The notes beneath the pieces were generated by a model. That model was given only the letters and a program-made list of their open reading frames with translations. It had not been told where the DNA came from and ran no database searches. From assembly GCA_950097015.1 (NCBI GenBank), contig CATNEN010000007.1, positions 5,942,001-6,006,000 of the forward strand: a DNA stretch of 64,000 bases, in the 5' to 3' direction. Below, piece after piece: positions 58,001-64,000 of this stretch (the first letter of the stretch is position 1; each line of letters opens with the position of its first letter). This DNA is from Macrostomum hystrix. Its lineage: Eukaryota; Platyhelminthes; Macrostomidae. The position numbers and the translations under genes were made by a program.

Positions 58001-61000
58001 CACCTTCCATTCTATGATCCCTGGAAAAATTTCAACTGGTTTAGGATGAAGTCGCACCCCAAGTCGCTGCCTGAGCAGCAGCATGCACAGGTCGAATGCC
58101 AGGCCCTCCAGGCGCCGCTCCATCGGCTGGTCTATCCGGCCCTCCATGCCCGCTTTGAATCGCACATACGGCTCGTCCTGCAGCGGCGAGTGAGGAAGGA
58201 ATGAAGGAAGGAATATAAGGAGCTCAAGACGAACTCCGAAATGACTGCCAAATTTTTATTTCAGACTACTTTTGAGAGTGCAAGGTACATCTAACTCAAA
58301 CAAAGTGTGTGTGCATAAAAAATCTCAGGCTAGACGTGGAGAGAAGTCGTGCGACTTACGCCCTTGAGGGCCAAGATCCAAGGCACAGTTACCATGTACA
58401 CTGCCTGACGATGAGAAAGTCAGGGCAGCTGTACACACCTGTGTGAGTCTGCGTTCAGTATCTGTGTGAGTGTGTGCTGTGTGAGTGAGTGTGGAGTCAG
58501 CGAAATGAGCAGAATCGCCAGCGGGTCTAGTGTCACCGAATGATGTGCCACTGCCCGCAGCCCTCCTCGTTACGGTGGCAAGGAGCACAACAATAATGCT
58601 TTTGTTCAAAAACACTTGCCAGCACCAGCAGGACTTTCAGCGGCGCCAGTCGATAGTGCCGAAGGACGGCCTCGCGCGAGGTGTCCCGCGTCCTCGTTGG
58701 GGTCAGGCTGAACCTGCCGGCTGTTGAGAACTCGCCCACCTGTTTGTCAGGTGAAGCAGAGGGTATTCAAGATATTATTTTTGTTAGAATGTTTAGTCAA
58801 CAAGTTAATCAGCTGAAACTCGCCAGCTCCGGAGCAATCGGCAGGTTGCGGTAGATCAGCAAGCGCCAGTCCTCGCGCAGAGCCGCACCGTCTGGTAGCA
58901 GGCGGAAGGAACCCGTTAGGCCGGTGACGACGCGCTCCTCCTTGCTCTGCGAAGCAAATGGCTGCCGCCTGTACTGGACTCGCCTTATCCGATCCTTCCC
59001 ATCCTTCAATGATGTCTCCTTCGCAAATCTCAACTTCTCTAATATCTTTCAACCTCCAATCTCACACCTATGAGATATATTTCTCCCTTATCTTTCACTC
59101 CCAGCCTCGCTCGCTAATACCTCCCCAATCTTCCCTCCATCATATTCCTCACTTAAGTCCTCCCAGATTAAATCCTCTAATCTCTCCCAAACTAATCCCA
59201 TCTTCTTCCTCCCTCAATCTCCAATCCCATTAATAAATTGGATGTGACTCTCGCTACTTATAGTAGTTGGTAGAATACGCTAATAATATTAGACTTAGGC
59301 TTGACACGCACCCCGTTGCCGCAGGCGAGCTGCCTGACGAACTCCGTCCAGACGGTCAGCAGGTCGAACAGCATGGCGTGCCGGCTGCTTGGGAGCTGCT
59401 CGGCCAGCCAGCCAGGCAGCGGCCCGAACTCCAGCCCGGTGACGTTCTCCGCCTCGCTGGCAAACGGCGACTTTGGGGCACCGTCGACAGCTGCGGCGTC
59501 CTTCACAGCCAGGCCCTGCGATTGGGCGAAGGTAGAGGGGGCACCTGAGAGGGCTTTTTGTTGAGCGGCTTGGAGATGCAAGGATTCCTGGAAATCGCCT
59601 CTACAACCTGTCCTCTCTCCGCTGCCCCATCTCTCCCCTGTCCCATATCCCATATCCGCTTTCTTATCTCTCCCCTGTTCCATCTCTCCCCTGTCCCATC
59701 TCTCCCCTTTCTCATCTCTCCCCTTTCCCATCTCTCCCCTATCCCATCTCTCCCCTGTCCCATCTCTCCCCTGTCTCATCTCCCCCCTGTCTCATCTCTC
59801 CCCTGTCTCATCTTTCCCCTGTCCCATCTCTCCCCTTTCTCATCCGTCCCCTGTCCCATCTCTCCCCTTTCCCATCTCTCCCCCTTTCCCATCTCTCCCC
59901 TGTCTCATCCGTCCCCTGTCCCATCTCTCCCCTTTCCCATCTCTCCCCTTTCCCATCTCTCCCCTATCTCATACATCCCCTGTCTCATCTCTCTCCTGTC
60001 CCATCTCTCTCCTGTCTCATCCCACCCCTGTCTCGACCCAGCAGTCCACTGTTACACTGGCGGCTCTCTGATGAACGGTAAATCGGGATTCGGAGTGTGC
60101 GTCGCCTCGGGTGGTGAGGTCCTCTGGACCCACTCCCAGCACTGTGGCAAGAGCTCAAGCGTTTTCAAAAACGAAATGCTCGCCATCAGTCTCTGTGCGG
60201 CTGAACTGCGCCAGAGGCAGCTGACTGGACGGAGGATCTTTTTTCACTCCGACAGTCAAGCAGCCCTCAAGGCCCTCAGCCGCTGCACCTCTCGCTCCAG
60301 AACCACCTTGGACTGCAACACCCAGTTAAACGGGTTGGCGCAGTCTAACAAGGTGGAGCTGATATGGATCCCTGGACACGCCGGGCTCACAGGAATGAGA
60401 TGGCGGACCAGCTTGCTAAGGCTGGAGCAGCCAGCTCCCTGATGGGCCCGGGCCCGGAGTCCCCGATCCCCATCTCAGTTGTCAACTCCAGCATCAACTG
60501 CTGGATGGAGACCCAGCACCGGAGGAGGTGGTCCAGCACCCTGAACTGTCGCCAGTCCAGGGCTGCGGTGCCAACCCCCTCTAGTAACCTGCGTAAGGCC
60601 TTACTCAGGCTTAACCGCAGAGACCTAAGAGCAGTCACTATGGCTCTTTCGGGACATGGCTGCTTCACCAGACACCGTTACCTCCAAGGCCACGTGCCTG
60701 AGGAAACATGTCCTTTCTGCTGCTCCGGACGTGAAAACGCCGAGCACTTCATCTGCCATTGCCCGGCCTTCACCCGGGCTAGGCTAAAACATCTCGGGCC
60801 GGCGCCGACCCTAGTCGAAGCCTGCTCGCCCGAAAACATTCCACAACTAGCCCACTTCCTCCGGGATACCGGCCGAGCTGATTTCTTCCCAGCCTACGAG
60901 GAGGATCGCGCGGCGGGACCGACCGACGGACCACCCTGAGTGGCACCGCCTCGCTGGAGGCCGTCTGGCTGCCAGGGGTTAGCGATATGGGCGGCATCGG

Positions 61001-63903
61001 CCGCCTCCTCGCTGCGTCCGTCATGGAGGCTCCCTGCCGCTAAGTCAAGTAAGTCAAGCCCACCCCTGTCCCATCTCTCCCCTGTCTCATCCCTCCCGTC
61101 TCATCTCTCCCTTGTCTGTTCTATCCCCTCTCTGATCTCTTCCCTGCCTCATATCCCCAATCGCGAAATATGCTGGCCCTGGTTCAGAATCTTGACGATG
61201 TCTAGAATCTGCGAAGACATTTTATTAATATTGCCATTAACATTTTCCATTTTTTAGCTACTAACTTGCTTTTCGCAGTCTTTCTCATTCCCAATTGATG
61301 AGTTGTGCCCCTCTTCTTAAAACTGATTTCTTTCAGGCAAGAAGCTTCAAAGTTATTTTGGTCCAGAGTATGGTCCAGAAGCAGTTTGTCTGGCCAGTTT
61401 CAACAATCAGATCTGATTTCCGCAGCTCCAATTCTTGTAAACAAGCCGATCTTTAAAGACTTTACCTTGCGGCGTAACTAGAGCCGCTATCAGCGGAAAC
61501 CCTTGAAATGGACAAAGTGTACCAAGAAAAAAATACATAAAATGCGTTTGACAATTTATTTACAAAGCCCTGTAGCTGATGACAGGCTCCATGACGCAGG
61601 TGGGTCACTATTTGAATTGTTTGTGTTGGATTCCCCCCTCCTGGCAGATCTCAACAAAAGATCGAAGAAGCCCTTTGCGTGAGCATTATTGTCATAGACG
61701 TTTGTGATCTCCAGGTGTCAACCCAGATGTGACCCGACAGACCCGATGTCACATTCCTTTTTCCTCAACAGTTCTTAGATATTCTTCTTATGTTTCTTTG
61801 ATATTCCAAATATTTGCAATCAGTCTCGACCACCAAACAGTCATGCTAGACTAAGCTTGATCATGCTTGATCAAGAGCTGGGTCAAAATCGATCAAGAGC
61901 TGGGTCAAGCTTGATCAAGAGCTGGGTCAGTCTGGATCAAGAGCTGGGCCAAGCTTGATCAAGAGCTGGGTCAAGCTTGATCAAGAGCTGGGTGAAGCTG
62001 GATAAAGAGCTGGGTCGAGCTGGGTCGAGCTGGGTCAAGCTGAGTCAAGCTGGGTCAATCTGGGTCAAGCTGGGTCAAGCTGGGTCAAGCTGGGTCAAGC
62101 TGGGTCAAGCTGGGAATGGCTCATGGCTTACCGTATCAAAGAGCAGCCACCGCTGGTCGGGGTCCCACAGGCTGGTGTTGGCGGCCAGCCGCAGCAGCCG
62201 CAAAGTCAGCGGTCGCGGCGCCACCACCAGCAGCAGCCGACCGGGTCGCAGGGGGTGGAGCAGCTGGTCCACTATGCTAGCAGCGTTGCCACCGTCGGCG
62301 TTCAGCTGGTAGTAGACAACGCCACCTCGTCCTGCGCCATCGTCTTCGTCGGCAAAAAGCGGCATCAGATCGCGAGCCATGTACGGCGTAGCCAGGACTA
62401 CGGAGATCACGGAGGTACCGGCCGTGGCCGAGACGGTCAATGCCAGGCCGGGCGCCAGCTGCAAAAGGGGCGGCACCGGCAGTACCACCGACGAGTGCCA
62501 GCGGAGCGACGTCGGGGCCGCAGCGCGTAGCAGCCGGTGCCAGGCGCTTCGGCCCTCGCTTTCGATGCCATCTTCGAGTTCAGCGTCGGCTTCGGTATCG
62601 GCCGCGAAGAGGAAGGAGGAATTTGACAGCCGCTTGGCGTCTGCCATTTTGAAATTGGAACTGGGTTAGTTAAAAGCCACAAACCCGAACTCCGAACCCA
62701 AATAACAAACCCGAATCACAAACCCGAATCACAAATCCGAAACACAAACCCGAATAACAAACCCGAATCACAAACCCGAATCACAACCCCGAAAACACAA
62801 ACCCGAATAACAAACCCAAAAACACAAACCCAAATCACAAACCCGAAACACAAACCCGAATCACAAACCCGAAACAAAAACCCGAATTACAAACCCGAAT
62901 AACAAACCCGAATAACAAACCCGAATAACAAAACCGAATAACAAACCCGAAAACACAAGCCCGAATCACAAACCCGAAACACAAGCCCGAATCACAAACC
63001 CGAAACACAAACCCGAATCACAAACCCGAACCAAAACCACGAAACACAAACCCAAACCCGAATCACAACCCCGAAAACACAAACCCGAATCACAAACCCG
63101 AAACACAAACCCGAATCACAAACCCGAATAACAAACCCGAAAACACAAACCCGAATCACAAACCCGAATCACAAACCCGAAACACAAATCCGAATTAAAA
63201 ACCTGAATTACAAACCCGAAAACACAAACCCGAATCAAAAACCCGAAACACAAACCCGAATCACAACCCCGAAAACACAAACCCGAAACACAAACCCGAA
63301 ACACAAATCCGAATTAAAAACCCGAATCACAAACCCGAATAACAAACCCGAATAACAAACCCGAAAACACAAACCCGAATAACAAACCCGAAACACAAAC
63401 CCGAAACACAAACCCAAATTTACAAATCTGAACTTCCAATCTGAAAAACATGATAAAATTTCGAATCCGAACGTCACAGTCGGACAAAAGCCTCGGCAGG
63501 TAACTCAACGCCTGTAAAACTAGAATTCGGAATCGTCACGCGCCGAACCCCAGAAAGCCCCCCAAACTTACACAGCTCGGCCAGGTCAAATGACGTCCAT
63601 TTCGGCAGGATGAAATCCTCGAAGTTGAGTCGCAGGTTGGCCGCCGTGGAGCACTGGGCCCGCAGTCGCGACTCGAACAGGCCGCGGTAGAGCTGGCCCA
63701 GCTCGGCTGCCAGCCCAGGCTCCGGTCCGAACAGCGCTGCGAATCGAAGGGACGACCTTGAGACTCAATCTAGGTATGCAACAATTCAATATTCTCACAA
63801 TTGTATTGGCATACTCACCAAATGAGTAGTTTGTGTCAGTGTGAGCACTCGCGATCAGGCTAATCGCAATTTGCAACTGAAATAGTGCAAATTTTCCAAT
63901 CAT
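55044..63903 (-). CDS. Divergent ionotropic glutamate receptor-like channel, gene D, complete, 866 aa
   Basis: Ten exons on the minus strand: 63903–63819, 63736–63572, 62640–62132, 59515–59312, 58946–58824, 58739–58620, 58177–58058, 57510–57109, 56397–55865 and 55383–55044 (2601 nt). Exon order and most phases equal B and C. Signal peptide [20 protein letters not shown]. Lobe S1 starts [21 protein letters not shown]1 is [20 protein letters not shown]. The pore ends [11 protein letters not shown] and RPSGRFAV follows. M3 reads [20 protein letters not shown], the most altered gate of the four. M4 is [20 protein letters not shown]. Exons 5 and 6 seem to end at GC donors (CTG|GCGAGT and CTG|GCAAGT). 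The exon 8/9 boundary lies about eleven codons earlier than in B and C. The protein is very distant from B and C but keeps length and domain order. Confidence 0.83.
55555..55805 (+). repeat. SINE-like element, family 1, in the last intron of gene D
   Basis: Holds GTACACTGCGAGGCGATGAA, a CACCTGTGTGTGCGCGCG part, GGGCAGAATTGCCTCCTCCC and CTGGCTGCGGGTC in the family order, antisense to gene D. Confidence 0.6.
56590..56885. repeat. 28-bp minisatellite in intron 8 of gene D
   Basis: Unit TCTCTGACACCTGTTCCCTG plus ACTCATTG. Regular copies lie in the centre; shorter, divergent relatives extend outward from about 56440 to 56960, so the array probably grew from an older degenerate series. Confidence 0.9.
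57738..58000 (-). repeat. tRNA-derived SINE, family 2, in intron 7 of gene D
   Basis: The minus strand starts GTTGCAGCCATGTAATTAGA with B-box GAGGTTCGATTCTTGG, then GTCCTTTAGCAAGACACTTA, CAGTCCATGGACTGAACAGC (in complement) and the 3' core. It matches the 54376 copy over its full length and lies in sense orientation to gene D. Confidence 0.85.
58330..58615 (+). repeat. SINE-like element, family 1, in intron 6 of gene D
   Basis: Contains CGCCCTTGAGGGCCAAGATC, ACTGCCTGACGATGAGAAAG, GTCAGGGCAGCTGTACACAC and ATGATGTGCCACTGCCCGCA in the family order. It abuts exon 6 (58620) on the plus-strand side, so the GC-type donor of that exon lies at the element's edge. Confidence 0.7.
59590..61150. repeat. 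16-bp minisatellite in intron 3 of gene D, split by a retrotransposon
   Basis: Units of TCTCCCCTGTCCCATC with T/C variation run from about 59620 to 60032 and resume at 61059–61150. The two parts are the same array, separated by the 1-kb insertion at 60033–61058. Confidence 0.9.
60033..61058 (+). mobile_element. 5'-truncated non-LTR retrotransposon with RNase H and zinc-knuckle remnants
   Basis: The first frame (to 60442) reads an RNase H domain: [40 protein letters not shown] and [10 protein letters not shown]. The expected catalytic Asp of YTDGS is Gly. One missing base near 60395 shifts the frame, which resumes [12 protein letters not shown] and ends with [18 protein letters not shown] (a CCHC-like knuckle) and stop at 60939. 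RNase H plus a terminal knuckle fits I/R1-type LINEs. The element ends with a TAAGTCAAG tail repeat. A 12-bp flank (CCCACCCCTGTC at 60021–60032 and 61059–61070) could be the target duplication. It is dead. Confidence 0.85.
61860..62113. repeat. Short minisatellite in intron 3 of gene D
   Basis: About eight copies of a ~20-bp unit (TGATCAAGAGCTGGGTCAAG) pass into a 10-bp run (CAAGCTGGGT) next to the donor of exon 3 (62132). The 10-bp unit is a truncated form of the longer one. Confidence 0.9.
62690..63425. repeat. 12–13-bp minisatellite in intron 2 of gene D
   Basis: Alternating short units (ACAAACCCGAATC, ACAAACCCGAAA, AACAAACCCGAAT) number about 58. It fills most of the intron between exons 63736–63572 and 62640–62132. 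Confidence 0.93.
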
Positions 63904-64000
63904 CTTGCAAAATATAAAGTTAAGCTGCTTTTTTTTGAGTAAGTCGCGCTCTCAAATACCAGTGCTCGAGCAAGCTCGGAGAAATTTGAGCTCGCAATGT

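Noticed and set aside
60040-60939. A host ribonuclease H gene
   Set aside because: The frameshift, lost catalytic Asp, C-terminal knuckle and repeat tail show a dead LINE end.

Overview
The window is nuclear DNA of an invertebrate animal. It has spliceosomal genes with GT–AG introns (commonly 78–140 bp, some several kb), rhodopsin-type receptors, ionotropic-glutamate-receptor-like channels, a metazoan-type NAD kinase, tRNA-derived SINE-like repeats and a mariner-type transposon. Gene content and compact exons would suit a spiralian such as a free-living flatworm, but the sequence alone does not fix the phylum. I reconstructed exons by matching reading phase, splice sites and comparison between paralogues. 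No alignment program was run.

Layout: (1) 83–3819, + strand: 3' part of a divergent iGluR-like gene (gene A), with two introns filled by 33-bp and 15-bp tandem repeats. (2) 4291–4928: an orphan S1-domain 3' fragment like polynucleotide phosphorylase. (3) 5150–7900: a 26/23-bp array flanked by open segments I could not name. (4) 8019–15082, +: a complete 5-HT1-like receptor in three exons. (5) 17496–20284, −: a complete peptide (FMRFamide-type) receptor in two exons with a triplicated extracellular loop 3. (6) 20.6–26.4 kb: a 34-bp array, a foldback element with 9-bp target duplication, and a 4.6-kb satellite of 25-bp units with nested duplications. (7) 26.4–30.9 kb: SINE-like copies and gene-poor DNA. 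(8) 30883–37851, −: a complete NAD kinase in five exons, three of whose introns carry different minisatellites. (9) 38–41 kb: AT-rich gene-poor DNA with a SINE. (10) 41230–45553 and 48706–53988, +: two tandem ten-exon iGluR-like genes (B and C), separated by a mariner-type element that holds a solo LTR and a tiny hairpin insertion. (11) 55044–63903, −: a fourth iGluR-like gene (D), tail to tail with C, whose introns carry SINEs, four minisatellites and a 5'-truncated non-LTR retrotransposon.

The main theme is an array of four related but divergent iGluR-like channels (A–D) interleaved with two GPCRs and a NAD kinase. Genes B, C and D are complete and share a ten-exon plan: signal peptide, amino-terminal domain, split ligand-binding domain, M1–pore–M3 and M4. 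Their M3 gate departs strongly from the usual SYTANLAAF motif. B and C share an almost identical ~340-bp stretch in exon 3, and a third short copy lies upstream of B, which points to gene conversion. The second theme is repeat colonisation: most long introns hold their own private minisatellite, and many units carry splice-site-like sequences.
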